NCBI GenBank assembly: GCA_964565865.1
Contig: CAZMGM010000004.1
Location: 55,175 to 119,174 of the forward strand
Source: CBDAPI01 sp964565865
GTDB taxonomy: Bacteria > Acidobacteriota > UBA6911 > RPQK01 > CBDAPI01
Length of the DNA: 64,000 nucleotides
Direction of reading: 5' to 3'
Shown: in pieces, positions 8,352-18,938 of the stretch
Layout: the number at the start of each line of letters is the position of its first letter
How positions within the stretch are numbered: the first letter of the stretch is position 1
Made by a program: the position numbers and the translations under genes
The notes under the pieces: generated by a model
Database searches by the model: none
Seen by the model: only the letters and a program-made list of their open reading frames with translations
What the model was told of the DNA's origin: nothing

Positions 8352-9938
8352 TCAAGGCTTCACGAACGAAGAATATCGGATTCCCTTCTCGCGATCCGCC
8401 GAATAGACGACGCGCAGTACGACGCCGGCTCCGGATTCGAGATTGAGGATTTTGTCCCTGAACTCTGGCCCCGAAGTCACGGGCTCACCGTTGACGTGAG
8501 TAACAATCTCTCCCTGTCTCAGAGCAGCGTCATCGGCCAGACTGGTCGGAGTTACCTCGAGAATGAGAATTCCCTTTTCGTCCTCAATCCCGAGCCGTTC
8601 CAGATCACGCTCCGTTGCTGACCTGACTTCCAGGCCGATCTCCTTTTTCCTATCCCGCTCAACCTTCTCATCCAGAGAGATCCCCTTAGTCTGAGCCTCC
8701 AGCTCCTGTTCCAGAGTTCTTTCCTCAAGTACCACGGTCACCTCGAGAACCTGTCCCTTGCGAACCGCCACAATCGGGACTTCTTCGTTGGGAGGCGTGT
8801 TGGCGATCGCAGCGCGCAGGTCCCAGGAAGTCTGCACCTCACGACCGTCCACTTTGACGATGACGTCTTCGGCTTGCAGTCCTGCCTGGTCGGCCGGGCC
8901 GGATTCAATCACTTCGGTTACGAGTATTCCATCGCCGTCGGTGACACCTTCAGGGTCATTTCCCATAACACCGAAAAAATCGGCCATTTCAGGAGTCAAG
9001 GATCCGACATTCATCTTGATTCCCATGAAGCCTCGCTCGATTTTTCCCTTGGTGACCAGCTGATTGTAGGAGTTGATAAAAACGGTCGAGGGAATAGCGA
9101 AACCAACTCCCAGAGATCCACCGGTCTGGGTTGTGATGAAAGCGTTCAGACCAACCACTTCGCCTCGAGTATTGACCAGCGGCCCCCCGCTGTTCCCAGG
9201 GTTTATGGCAGCATCCGTCTGGATGTAATCACCGAATATCTCGGTCAGGCCCACTCGGCCCGTTGCTGACACAATCCCGGCAGTGACGGTTTTTGACAAG
9301 CCAAAGGGACTCCCAAGGGCCAGGACCCAGTCTCCAACCTTCACCGTATCCGAGTCCCCAATCTTGGCAAAGGGAATGGGCTCATTAGCATCTATCTTGA
9401 GCACCGCAAGGTCCGACTGCCGGTCTATTCCGATGACCTCGGCCGAGTACTTAGAATTGTTGGCAAGTGTCACCGTGATCTTATCTGCCTGCTGCACCAC
9501 GTGGTTGTTGGTCAAGATATAGCCTGCACTGTCGACGATAACACCCGATCCAACACCCAATCGCTTGCGCTCACGCGGCCGCTCTTGCTGGTCGAAAAAG
9601 CGGTCAAAGAGCTCTGGACCGAAAAAATTTCGGAAGGCGTCCGGGGGCATATTCGCCCCAAGCTCGACAAGTCCTTGAGTCCGGATATTCACGACGGCGG
9701 GTCCAACCGTCTCGACCAAACGGGCAAAACCTTCACGAAGAGGAGCTTCACGATCCAATACAAGAGGGGTGCCCCCTCCTTTACGCGTCAGCTTTGAAAC
9801 CTGCCCCTCGGAGGGATTGGCTCCAACCCCGTTCAAAACAATCGAGCCAATCACTACTCCCAGCGCCAGCGTGACCAGCAGGGCCAGAAAAGAAACCTTT
9901 GGCCCGGTCTTAAAAAAGCGCTTCGTTTCCCCCATCAA
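8352..9938 (-). CDS. htrA: HtrA/Do-family periplasmic serine protease with two PDZ domains
   Basis: 528 residues, anchored by one N-terminal membrane segment (about 15-36). The trypsin-like domain has the triad His146 (TNNHVV), Asp176 (SDLAVL) and Ser250 (GNSGGPL). Two PDZ domains follow (about 300-400, with AGLQAEDVIVKVDGREV, and 430-520, with DDAALRQGEIVTHVNGEPV), separated by a charged linker. The family degrades or refolds misfolded envelope proteins under stress. AGGAGA lies just upstream of the ATG. It is 279 bp downstream of leuS on the same strand, far enough to have its own promoter; a TAGAAT -10-like box lies in that gap without a convincing -35. Confidence 0.93.
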   Translation of the reverse strand: MMGETKRFFKTGPKVSFLALLVTLALGVVIGSIVLNGVGANPSEGQVSKLTRKGGGTPLVLDREAPLREGFARLVETVGPAVVNIRTQGLVELGANMPPDAFRNFFGPELFDRFFDQQERPRERKRLGVGSGVIVDSAGYILTNNHVVQQADKITVTLANNSKYSAEVIGIDRQSDLAVLKIDANEPIPFAKIGDSDTVKVGDWVLALGSPFGLSKTVTAGIVSATGRVGLTEIFGDYIQTDAAINPGNSGGPLVNTRGEVVGLNAFITTQTGGSLGVGFAIPSTVFINSYNQLVTKGKIERGFMGIKMNVGSLTPEMADFFGVMGNDPEGVTDGDGILVTEVIESGPADQAGLQAEDVIVKVDGREVQTSWDLRAAIANTPPNEEVPIVAVRKGQVLEVTVVLEERTLEQELEAQTKGISLDEKVERDRKKEIGLEVRSATERDLERLGIEDEKGILILEVTPTSLADDAALRQGEIVTHVNGEPVTSGPEFRDKILNLESGAGVVLRVVYSADREKGIRYSSFVKP

Positions 9939-10217
9939 TTCTTTCTCCTTCTAGAGCTAAGCCAACCCTGTCGGCAGGGCAATCTGTTTCTGGTTAACCT
10001 GCTCTTTTTAGACGCGATCTTACAGTATTTGGTTTGATTTTCTGATTCTAGCACGCTGGTTCTGTTCAGCCTCTAGCCGGACAGAATCATTCGAGCGGGC
10101 TGGTGGTGCAGCCGGAGGGGAAGGTTACAATCTGTTTCCGACCTTTCCCCGGTTTCCGCCAGGGTCACGGATTTACCCTCAACCCGTACCCATACGCCCG
10201 TCAGCCGAAATAAAACG

Positions 10218-12670
10218 CTAATTCGCCACAAAGTTCACGATCCGGCCCGGAACAAAGATCTCTCTTTGGATCGTCTTTCCCAGCAGGTGGCGGCCCACGC
10301 TCTGCAGTGCCCTGGCCTGTTGAAGGATCGCTTCCTTTTCAGCCGAGAGGGGAACGCTTAGCGTTCCCCTCAACCTGCCGTTCACCTGGACTGAAATCGT
10401 GATGTGCTCCTCCCGAACCAGCTCAGGATCATACGTGGGCCACGACTCATAAGCCAGCGTCTCGCTGTGCCCGAGGCGGCTCCAAAGCTCTTCGCTCACA
10501 TGCGGGGCGAAAGGGCTGATTAGAAGTAAGAAAGCTTCCAGGGAACGCCTTTCGATGGCCGGCTCTTTGTAGGCAGCGTTGAGTAGTTCCATCATTGCAG
10601 AGATCGCCGTATTGAACTGCAGCGTTTCAATATCCTCCGTCACCTTCTGTATGGTCTTATGCATCTTCCGCTCGAAGTCCTGCGACTGCTCGTGCGACTG
10701 GACTCGAAGACTGATGCCGCCGTCGGGATCAACAACCAATCTCCAGAATCTGGAAAGGAATCGATAGACTCCGGCAATACCTTTCGTTTGCCAGGGCTTG
10801 GTGGCTTCCAGCGGGNNNNNNNNNNNNNNNNNNNCATCTCATAAAGCCGAAAGGAATCTGCGCCCCAGGCTCCGATGACGTCATCGGGATTCACGACGTT
10901 GCCCCGGCTCTTGGACATGCGCTCGCCATTTTCACCCAGGATCATGCCCTGGTTAACGATCTTTTTGAAGGGCTCGCTGGTCGATACATAACCCAGATCG
11001 TGGAGCACCTTGTGCCAAAAGCGGGCATAGAGTAGATGCAAGACGGCGTGTTCCGCACCACCGATATAAAGATCAACCGGCATCCAGTAGGCTTCCTTCT
11101 GTGGATCCCAGGGTTCTTCATCATTGTGGGGATCGACGAAACGCGTAAAATACCAGCACGATCCGGCCCACTGCGGCATGGTATTGGTCTCCCGCCGGTA
11201 GTGGATGCCGTCCCTTTCGAAATGGACCCATCGCTCAGCTCTAGAGAGCGGAGGTTCGCCAGTGTCCGAGGGCTTGAAATCCGCCAGTTCAGGGAGCACG
11301 ACCGGAAGATCCTCTTTGGGCAGGGCCAATACGCCGCCCTGCTCGTCGTGGGCCAGCGGGAAGGGTTCACCCCAGTAACGCTGCCGTGAAAAAAGCCAGT
11401 CTCGGAGCTTGTAGTTAACTGCGCCCTCCCCCTTGCCTTCGCTCTCGAGCCACTCAATCATGGCTTGGATGGCACTGTCCTTAGTCAGCCCATCGAGAAA
11501 TCCTGAGTTGACGAGAGTCCCTTCTCCCGGGTGTGCCGCCTGGCAGATGTCTTCTTCTTCGCCACCCGTGAGAACCCGGCGGATGGGAAGGCCCCTCTGC
11601 AATGCGAACTCGTGGTCCCGCTCGTCATGACCGGGGACGGCCATGATGGCGCCATGACCATAAGTAAAAAACACGTAGTCGGCGATGAAAACCGGTATTT
11701 CCTGATCATTGGCGGGGTTGATGGCACGGGCTCCGGTGTCCACGCCGGTCTTTTCCCTTGTCACGACGCTCCGCTCACGATCGGTCTTCCGCAGGCTCGA
11801 CTCAACATACTCCGAGACCTCCTGTCTTCGGGACGAATGAGTGATGTGTTCTACTAGCTCGTGCTCCGGAGCCAGAACACAAAAGGTAGCTCCAAAAAGC
11901 GTATCCGGTCTGGTCGTGTAGATTCGAAAACTCAGGTTTCCCCCGCTGATCTTGAAGTCGATCGTGGCACCATGGCTTTTCCCGATCCAGTTGCGTTGCA
12001 TGTCCTTGAGGCTCTCGGGCCAGTCCAGGTCGTTCAGATCTTCCAGGAGACGCTCTGCATACTCCGTGATCTTCAGAACCCACTGCCGCATTGGCCTCTT
12101 GATCACCGGGTGGCCGCCTCTCTCCGACCTTCCGTCGATCACCTCCTCGTTAGCCAGCACCGTGCCCAGCTCCGAACACCAGTTGACCGGCTCTTCTGAC
12201 TGGTAGGCGAGGCCCTTTTCGTAAAGCTTGAGAAAGATCCACTGCGTCCACCGGTAATAGCGCTCATCAGTCGTGTCGATCTCACGATCCCAATCATAAG
12301 AGAAGCCAAGAAGCTTCAGTTGTTTGCGAAAGGAATCAATGTTGCGTGCAGTGGTTTCCCGGGGATGAGTTCCGGTTTCAATCGCGTACTGCTCGGCAGG
12401 AAGCCCGAATGCGTCCCAACCCATAGGGTGAAGAACGTTAAAGCCCCTCATCCTCTTATAGCGGGAAACGATGTCGGTGGCCGTATACCCTTCTGGATGG
12501 CCCACGTGTAGACCCTGGCCGGAGGGATAAGGAAACATGTCCAGACAGTAATACTTGGGCAGGCTCGGGTCGTATTTTGATGCAAACGTTTTGTTTTTCT
12601 GCCAGTAATCCTGCCACTTTCTCTCAATGGTTCTGAAGTCGTATCTGGAGGATTCGGTTTTCCCGGTCAT
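10218..12670 (-). CDS. leuS: Leucyl-tRNA synthetase (interrupted by an assembly gap)
   Basis: Charges tRNA-Leu. Class Ia motifs: HVGH (HIGH) in GQGLHVGHPEGYTATD, the CP1 editing domain with TTRPDT and GHDERDHEFA, and MSKSRGN (KMSKS). The C-terminal anticodon-binding part continues as PLEATKPWQT through to the stop at 10218. A run of 19 Ns (10816-10834) falls between DSFRLYEM and PLEATKPW, where relatives read EMFMGPLEATKPW. That needs only about 8 missing bases, which restores the frame and gives about 813 residues, normal for the family. The gene is therefore intact and the apparent split into two reading frames is an assembly artefact. Confidence 0.95.
10816..10834. other. Assembly gap (19 Ns) inside leuS
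   Basis: Nineteen unresolved bases. Read literally, the gap puts the two halves of leuS out of frame. The conserved sequence across it predicts about 8 bases (or 8 plus a multiple of 3), so the N count is a placeholder rather than a measured length. Confidence 0.9.
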
Positions 12671-12823
12671 GGTTTTCCCAAAAAGACTCTAACGACAACT
12701 TACCAGGGCCCCGGTTGAATTCCCATCGTCCCCGACTTCACCCGGCCTAGCCAGAAGCGCTAATCTTGATGAAATAAGGATGCAGTTCGGGGAATTGAGT
12801 TGCTAGCAGCCCACGGTCTGCTA

Positions 12824-13162
12824 CTACCCGGGGGGCCAGGTGAGAGAACGCCCTCCCAGCAAATGAAAATGCAGGTGATCGACTGACTGACCTCCGTTTC
12901 TGCCAGTATTGACGACGACCCGATAGCCTTCTTTATCCAGTCCCTGGCTGCGCGCGACTTGAGCCACTTTGAGCAACAGGTGTCCGAGTAGCCTCTTGTC
13001 GTCCGGTTCCGTATCTGCCAGGTTCGCAATCTCCTTCTTGGGGATGACCAGAATGTGGACCGGCGCCTGTGGATTAACATCACGGAAGGCGAGGCAGTCT
13101 GCATCGTCGTGAACGACCTCGGCTGGAATCTCACCGTTGAGGATCTTCTTGAAAATCGTCAT
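12824..13162 (-). CDS. HIT-family (HINT-like) nucleotide hydrolase
   Basis: 112 residues, full length for a bacterial HINT-type protein. The histidine triad is present near the end as HLHFHLLGG, preceded by GGQSVDHLH. Upstream it has the family's FKKILNGEIPAEVVHDD start and APVHILVIPKKEI strand. These enzymes cleave adenosine phosphoramidates and related nucleotide adducts in the cytoplasm. The C-terminus ends at GRSLTWPPG, just after the triad, as in typical bacterial members. AGGATAG lies upstream of the ATG. It follows ileS divergently and precedes leuS on the same strand. Confidence 0.9.
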   Translation of the reverse strand: MTIFKKILNGEIPAEVVHDDADCLAFRDVNPQAPVHILVIPKKEIANLADTEPDDKRLLGHLLLKVAQVARSQGLDKEGYRVVVNTGRNGGQSVDHLHFHLLGGRSLTWPPG

Positions 13163-13486
13163 GCCTGCTATCCTGCCGGAATTCTTGCGAAAAAGGAAAG
13201 GGCTTTTCCAGATCGGAGAATGGAAACAGCCTGTAATGCTCCCCTCCGGCTGCTCTCGCAGCCGGATCTGGCGGCCTCGCCAGTCGAGCCAAGGTTGGAA
13301 GTTGAAGGTTGAAAGGGTGTGGAAGGGGGATCTTGATGAGGTACAAGGCGCAACAAAGACATCAGAGCGGTGGCCGCGCGACTTTCACCACGGACTGCTA
13401 AACTCAATCTCTCCTGGCCATCTGCAGGAATGCCGATCCAAAAGGCGCGACTTGCCGCGGCCCTGTGAAATTCGAGACACGACATT
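13163..13486. other. Divergent intergenic region between the HIT gene and ileS
   Basis: No gene is recognised in these 324 bp. They should contain the ileS promoter and leader and the HIT promoter. A patch of short TTGAAG/TTGAAA repeats lies around 13306-13320, and similar patches occur before dnaE2 and near 60716. A GGTGGCCGCG string about 110 bp before ileS faintly recalls a T-box antiterminator but lacks the rest of that element. Confidence 0.6.
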
Positions 13487-16336
13487 ATGAAGGCCAAGAA
13501 CGACTATCGTTCGACTCTGCAACTACCTACGACGAGCTTCCCAATGCGGGGCAGCCTGTTGCAACTGGAGCCCAGACTCCAGCTGCGCTGGGAGAAAATG
13601 GATTTGTATCGCCAGATTCTTGACACGGAACGTTCCCTTGGGAGCTACGTCCTCCACGACGGTCCTCCCTATGCAAACGGGCCCATTCATATGGGTCATC
13701 TCCTGAACAAGACCCTTAAGGACCTGGTAGTTCGCAGCCGGCTCATGGCGGGCTACGACGCAACGTTTGTCCCTGGATGGGACTGTCACGGTCTCCCCAT
13801 CGAACACAAGGTTCTCAAAGAACTTGGCCCGCGTAGCAAAGAGCTTTCAACTCCTGCCATTCGTAAGCGCTGTCACGACTATGCGACCCGATATGTCACG
13901 ATTCAGGCGGAACAACTCGAGCGGCTGGGAACCATGGCCACCTACGAGTCACCCTACCTGACCATGCAGCCCGAATACGAAGGAGCGGTCCTGGAGGTGT
14001 TCGCCCGGCTGGCTGAGAAAGGGCTAGTCTACAGAGACCTGAAACCCGTTCACTGGTCGATCGAGAACCGGACCGCCCTGGCTGATGCTGAATTGGAGTA
14101 TTACGATCGGACAGACTCCAGCATTTACGTATTGTTTCTCCTAGATGAAAAGGTCAATCTCCCAGGGTCGCTCCACGCCCCCCCTGAAAAGGACATCTGG
14201 CTGATGATCTGGACCACGACCCCGTGGACTCTTCCTGCCAATGAAGCTGTTGCGGTAGCTCCCGCAGCTGAATATTCGCTGGTTCGTTTTACCAAAGAAG
14301 GAACCGTCCGGCTCGCCATCGTGGCTAGAGACCTGGTTCCGAAGGTGTTTTCTGAGATCTCGGGAATAAAAGTTCTTGGTAACTGCTACGGGAGCAAACT
14401 GGTGGACTCTGGAATCCGCTATGAACATCCATTTCAGGAGAAACAGGCCCCGGTCGTGGGAGTCGACTACGTCACTCTCGAAGACGGAACAGGTCTGGTG
14501 CATACTGCCCCGGGACACGGGCCTGATGATTATTTGACCGGGATGAAGGAGGAGCTGGACATCTATTGTCCGGTTCTGGAGGACGGGACGTTTGACACCA
14601 CGGTACCCGACTGGCTCCACGGCTTGAGTGTCTGGAAAGCGAACCCGGTGATCATTGATTACCTCAGGGAGGCGGGAGTTCTTTTTCACCAGGAAGACTA
14701 TCGGCACAGTTACCCTCACGATTGGCGAAGTAAAACGCCGACCATATTCCGGGCCACCGAACAGTGGTTCGTAAGCGTCGACCGACCCTTCGGAGAGGAC
14801 CGGCAGTCACTCCGGGAGAAAGCTCTGCAGGCTGCCAGAAAAACCATAGATTTTGTCCACGACTGGGGCCGCAATCGACTGACTGGAATGCTGGAATCAC
14901 GTCCTGACTGGTGCATCAGTAGACAGCGTGCCTGGGGCCTGCCGATCCCTGCTTTCTTTACATCCCAGGGAGAGCTGGTTCTGACTCCCGACTCGATTCG
15001 GGCAGTCGCGAGACGCTTCTCCGAGGCTGGGTCAGATGTCTGGTTTTGTGAAACTCCTGCGCAATTATTGAAGGGGTATGAGCCGGCTGCAGATCCGAAC
15101 CTGCCAGAGCCCTTGAAAAAATCGGGCAGGGACGCCATCTCCGGATTCCAGAAGAGCAAGGATATTTTCGATGTCTGGTTCGAGTCCGGTTCTTCCTGGA
15201 ATGCGGTTCTCCTCCAGCGCCAGCTTGGTTATCCGGCCGATCTATACCTGGAAGGTTCGGACCAGCATCGCGGCTGGTTTCAACTTTCCATGCTACCGGC
15301 GCTCGGGGCAACTGGGAAGAACCCGTTCCTGGCGCTATTAACTCACGGGTTCATGGTCGACGCGGCAGGCCGAAAAATGAGCAAGTCCCTGGGGAATGCA
15401 ATCGATGTAGCCGACATCCTGAAGCAGCACGGAGCCGATATCTGCCGCTGGTGGGTGAGTTCCCTGAACTACACGAACGACATTAAGGTGGACTGGGAAT
15501 TCTTTCGAGTTGCCAGCGAAGAATATCGGAAGATCCGGAACACAATCCGGTTCCTTCTCGGCAACCTGAGCGATTTCCGGCCGGCGCTTTCTGCTCCGCT
15601 CACCGACCAGGATCGATACTCGATCGATTCCTGGGCCATGCAGGAACTTTCGGCATTCGTAACGGAGATTCGTGAAGGCTACGACTCCTACCGTTTCAAG
15701 GCGGTTTCGGATGCGATTTTCCACTTCTGTAACCAGACCCTGAGTTCTGTTTATCTGGCTGCGGTAAAGGACCGGCTTTATTGCGATCCCCGGAATGGGC
15801 CTCGAAGACGCCGTGCGCAAACAGTAATGTACAGGATTGCCGACGCCCTGATTCGCTCTGTAGCTCCCATACTCGTGTATACCGCTGAGGAGGCCTGGCT
15901 TCACCTTCAAGGCTTGTCTGAAGAGTCCGAAGAGTCCGTTCATCTACATCTGCTGCCGGAGACATTTGACTTCGCAGCGGATCGGGGCTGGACAGAGGCC
16001 ATGGCTCTGCGCGCCGATGCGTTGAAAGACCTGGAGAAAGCCAAGGATCCTGGAAGCGGCGGCCTTAAGAACCCGCTGGACGCCGCAATCACAGCCCGGG
16101 TGTCGGAAGAACAGCTCGAGACTCTGCGACCTCTGGAACCCGAAATGGCCGATCTGTGCGGGGTAAGCCGTTTCACACTCCAGGCCGCATCGGCTAACAG
16201 CATCGGGATCCGGGACATCCGGGATGAACCCCGCTGTGAGCGCTCCTGGAAACGGGACGGAACGGTTAGGGAAAGATCCGACGGGGGCTGGCTTTCCGAC
16301 CGGGACGCTCAGGTCCTGGGCCTTATTTCCAGTTGA
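13487..16336 (+). CDS. ileS: Isoleucyl-tRNA synthetase with a degenerate C-terminal zinc finger
   Basis: 949 residues. Charges tRNA-Ile and edits Val-tRNA. Class Ia motifs: PYANGPIHMGHLLNK (HIGH) near residue 65, editing domain with WTTTPWTLPANEAVAV and HTAPGHGPDDY, SRQRAWGLPIP, DVWFESGSSW, and KMSKSLGN (KMSKS). The anticodon-binding helices follow. In most bacterial IleRS the extreme C-terminus binds zinc through a CxRCW...LCxRC finger. Here the matching stretch reads RCERSWKRDG...GWLSDRDAQVL, keeping only one of four cysteines, so zinc binding is probably lost. The start is the first ATG after a clear coding boundary; no strong Shine-Dalgarno precedes it. Confidence 0.96.
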   Translation: MKAKNDYRSTLQLPTTSFPMRGSLLQLEPRLQLRWEKMDLYRQILDTERSLGSYVLHDGPPYANGPIHMGHLLNKTLKDLVVRSRLMAGYDATFVPGWDCHGLPIEHKVLKELGPRSKELSTPAIRKRCHDYATRYVTIQAEQLERLGTMATYESPYLTMQPEYEGAVLEVFARLAEKGLVYRDLKPVHWSIENRTALADAELEYYDRTDSSIYVLFLLDEKVNLPGSLHAPPEKDIWLMIWTTTPWTLPANEAVAVAPAAEYSLVRFTKEGTVRLAIVARDLVPKVFSEISGIKVLGNCYGSKLVDSGIRYEHPFQEKQAPVVGVDYVTLEDGTGLVHTAPGHGPDDYLTGMKEELDIYCPVLEDGTFDTTVPDWLHGLSVWKANPVIIDYLREAGVLFHQEDYRHSYPHDWRSKTPTIFRATEQWFVSVDRPFGEDRQSLREKALQAARKTIDFVHDWGRNRLTGMLESRPDWCISRQRAWGLPIPAFFTSQGELVLTPDSIRAVARRFSEAGSDVWFCETPAQLLKGYEPAADPNLPEPLKKSGRDAISGFQKSKDIFDVWFESGSSWNAVLLQRQLGYPADLYLEGSDQHRGWFQLSMLPALGATGKNPFLALLTHGFMVDAAGRKMSKSLGNAIDVADILKQHGADICRWWVSSLNYTNDIKVDWEFFRVASEEYRKIRNTIRFLLGNLSDFRPALSAPLTDQDRYSIDSWAMQELSAFVTEIREGYDSYRFKAVSDAIFHFCNQTLSSVYLAAVKDRLYCDPRNGPRRRRAQTVMYRIADALIRSVAPILVYTAEEAWLHLQGLSEESEESVHLHLLPETFDFAADRGWTEAMALRADALKDLEKAKDPGSGGLKNPLDAAITARVSEEQLETLRPLEPEMADLCGVSRFTLQAASANSIGIRDIRDEPRCERSWKRDGTVRERSDGGWLSDRDAQVLGLISS

Positions 16337-16428
16337 GGATTGTGGGTGCATGAAACGCTGAACCTGGAAGGCACGAGCGACAGCGCGTACTAGAACCGAA
16401 ACCCTCCAGCGTCACTGCCAAACCTGAC

Positions 16429-18663
16429 TTAGATGACGACCAGCCGGGCGTAACTCTGCAGGAGCTTCTTGATCCCAATCCCCGGAAACCGGACCGTCAC
16501 CTTCAGATCCTGTCCAGTGTTCTCCACCTGGAGAACTCGCCCACGACCGTAGCGGTTGTGCTGAACCAGCATTCCCGAAGTCAGCTTGCGGACTACTTTG
16601 GCGTTAGACCTCTTCGTGTGCAGGAATTCATTGACGGCAGCCGGTGAGTTGTAAGTCTTCCCCTGATAAGCCTTGTGAGTTCCAGTTCCAGCGCGTCCAA
16701 AGACGGTACTGTCTGCAAGATCAGCCGCTAGATGAAAGGATCCCATTTCGAGTTCTACCAGACGCTCGGGTATCTCGGCCAGAAAGCGGCTGGGCTGATT
16801 GAAGCCCTGTGACTCCTGTCCGAAAAAGCGTCTGGTTCGAGAATAACTCAGATGTAGTTTTTGCCGGGCTCGGGTCATGCCCACGTAGCAGAGTCTCCTC
16901 TCCTCCTCAAGCTCTTCCTGGGTAGTACTGCGGCTGTGGGGGAAAAGACCTTCTTCACAGCCCATCAGAAACACATAGTCAAACTCCAACCCCTTGGCGT
17001 TATGGAGCGTCATCAATGTTACCGGTGAAGATGAGTCATACTCGTCTGTCTCCGAGTAGAGCGACGCGTTGTCCAGGAAGGCCTGGGTTCCTTCAGCTGT
17101 CTGATAGAAATCCCGGGCCACGTTGAGCAATTCGTTCAGGTTGAGAAGGCGGCTGCTGGACTCTTCCGTACCGATTTTCTCCAGGTACTGCTTGTAACCA
17201 ACCCGCTCGAGAATCCTGCCGAGGCAGATATGAAGAGGAGAGGAAAGCTCCCCCTGGCAGTCCTGAATTAGCCGCTGAAAAGCCCCGACCGCTATGTGTG
17301 CACGACCGGGAAAGGAACCTTCGTCGAGGCCTTTTTGAATTGCCCTCCACAGATGGATCCCTTCCTGGTCGGCGATTCGCTGGAGGCGACCCAGTGTGAC
17401 CTTTCCGATTCCCCGGGATGGTTCGTTAATGATCCGTAGAAGCGCGATATCGTCTTCGAGGCTACACGTCAGCCGCAGGTACGCCAGTGCATCCTTGACC
17501 TCTTTCCGGTTATAGAAGCTTTCTCCACCCACTAGGCGATAGGGTATGTAAAGACGTCTGAACTCTTCTTCGAGGACTCTGGACTGAAAGTTAGTCCGAT
17601 AAAGGACACCGATTTTACCTCCCCTGTCCTTGACAAGATGGAACACCTGTCTGGCCGCGAATCGGGCTTCAGTCCGAGCATCTCCGGCTATGAAGAGAGA
17701 AACTGACTCGCCGCCCTGTAATTCCGTCCACAGTTTCTTTGGACGGCGGTTGGCATTATGGGAAATAACTGAGTCGGCAGCGTCCAGGATCACTTGAGTG
17801 GAACGATAATTCTGCTCAAGTGTGATGATTCGTGCTCCTGGGAAATCCTTTTCAAAACGTAAGATGTTGGAAATATCAGCACCTCGGAAACTGTAGATCG
17901 ATTGATCTTCGTCACCAACCGCAGTCACATTCTGGTGTTCCTGCACCAGGACTCGTAGAAGGTCATTCTGCGGCGCATTCGTGTCCTGATATTCGTCAAC
18001 CAGAACATACCGGAACCTGTTGGAATAGCGTCTTCCCAGCTCCGTGTCTCTTACCAGGAGCCGGACGGCGTTGAGGATCAGATCGTCAAAATCCATGGCG
18101 TTCGATGAACGCAAAGCATCCTGATAGGCCTCAAAAATCTCGGCAATCATCTCATTGTTGGGAGTTTCCGGGTTCCCGACCTGAAACTCGGAAGAGGATT
18201 GCCCTTTGTTCTTGGCTCGACTCACGACTGCCTGCACCAGTCGTATAGGCAGCTGCTCGCTGTCCACGCCAAGGGTCTGGTACACGCGTCGATAGACCCG
18301 ACGTTGATCTTCGACGTCGCAAATCGAATAGTTATTGCCAAAACCAAGGATCTTTGCGTGGCGTCGCAGGAGTTGAGCTGAAAAGGAATGAAAGGTCGAG
18401 ACAAGTGGCGTCACAGGAACTTCTCCGACCAGTTTCTCCACCCTTTCCTTCATCTCATCCGCAGCTTTGTTGGTGAAGGTCACCGCCAGAATGCTATCCG
18501 GCCGCACACCATGCTGGTGGATCAGGAAAGCCACCTTGTGAGTAATCGTTCGGGTCTTTCCGCTTCCGGCTCCGGCCACAATCAGGAGAGGCCCTTCACA
18601 TTGCTTGACCGCTTCCTGCTGCGGTCCGTTCAATTGCTGGAAAAACTCTTTCCCCGTCACCAT
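16429..18663 (-). CDS. pcrA: UvrD/PcrA-family DNA helicase
   Basis: 744 residues, superfamily 1A 3'-5' helicase. Motifs in order: Q motif LNGPQQEAV, Walker A GAGSGKTRTITHKVAFLI, Ia TFTNKAADEM, Walker B VLVDEYQDTN, III VGDEDQSIYSFRGAD, IV LEQNYRST, V VTLMTLHNAKGLEFDYVFL and VI RRLCYVGMTRARQKL. The C-terminal tail (about 690-744) with GMLVQHNRYGRGRVLQVE is the Tudor-like RNA-polymerase-interacting module of PcrA/UvrD. It acts in nucleotide excision and mismatch repair and removes stalled complexes. It is convergent with ileS (92 bp apart). Confidence 0.93.
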   Translation of the reverse strand: MVTGKEFFQQLNGPQQEAVKQCEGPLLIVAGAGSGKTRTITHKVAFLIHQHGVRPDSILAVTFTNKAADEMKERVEKLVGEVPVTPLVSTFHSFSAQLLRRHAKILGFGNNYSICDVEDQRRVYRRVYQTLGVDSEQLPIRLVQAVVSRAKNKGQSSSEFQVGNPETPNNEMIAEIFEAYQDALRSSNAMDFDDLILNAVRLLVRDTELGRRYSNRFRYVLVDEYQDTNAPQNDLLRVLVQEHQNVTAVGDEDQSIYSFRGADISNILRFEKDFPGARIITLEQNYRSTQVILDAADSVISHNANRRPKKLWTELQGGESVSLFIAGDARTEARFAARQVFHLVKDRGGKIGVLYRTNFQSRVLEEEFRRLYIPYRLVGGESFYNRKEVKDALAYLRLTCSLEDDIALLRIINEPSRGIGKVTLGRLQRIADQEGIHLWRAIQKGLDEGSFPGRAHIAVGAFQRLIQDCQGELSSPLHICLGRILERVGYKQYLEKIGTEESSSRLLNLNELLNVARDFYQTAEGTQAFLDNASLYSETDEYDSSSPVTLMTLHNAKGLEFDYVFLMGCEEGLFPHSRSTTQEELEEERRLCYVGMTRARQKLHLSYSRTRRFFGQESQGFNQPSRFLAEIPERLVELEMGSFHLAADLADSTVFGRAGTGTHKAYQGKTYNSPAAVNEFLHTKRSNAKVVRKLTSGMLVQHNRYGRGRVLQVENTGQDLKVTVRFPGIGIKKLLQSYARLVVI

Positions 18664-18938
18664 AACTGAGTCGTCTTAAGGCTCAGAAATCCCTTCTGAT
18701 GCCACGCCAATCGCCACCACAGGCTCCTAGCAGCTAGGCTATCATGCGCCCCCAACAGCATCAGGTCTTCGACATCACTCTTTTCAGGGTGTTCATTGTC
18801 TGGGTACAAAGCTAAGTGCTGCATACGCCATCCTTGCGTAAAGGCGCAAAGAGGAGCAGAAGATTTCTCCCGGGGTGTAGGCTCGGGACACAAGAGGTTA
18901 CGGGGTGAAAAGGGAGAACAGAAACGCTCCCTTGGGAT

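Noticed and set aside
13300..13325. TTGAAG/TTGAAA repeat patches here, near 41690 and near 60716
   Set aside because: The units are short and irregular, with no constant spacing, so they could not be shown to be a genuine repeat family from this window.
13370..13410. T-box-like string (GGTGGCCGCG) upstream of ileS
   Set aside because: It lacks the A between GGTGG and CCGCG, a specifier loop and a following terminator, so it is not a T-box on visible evidence.
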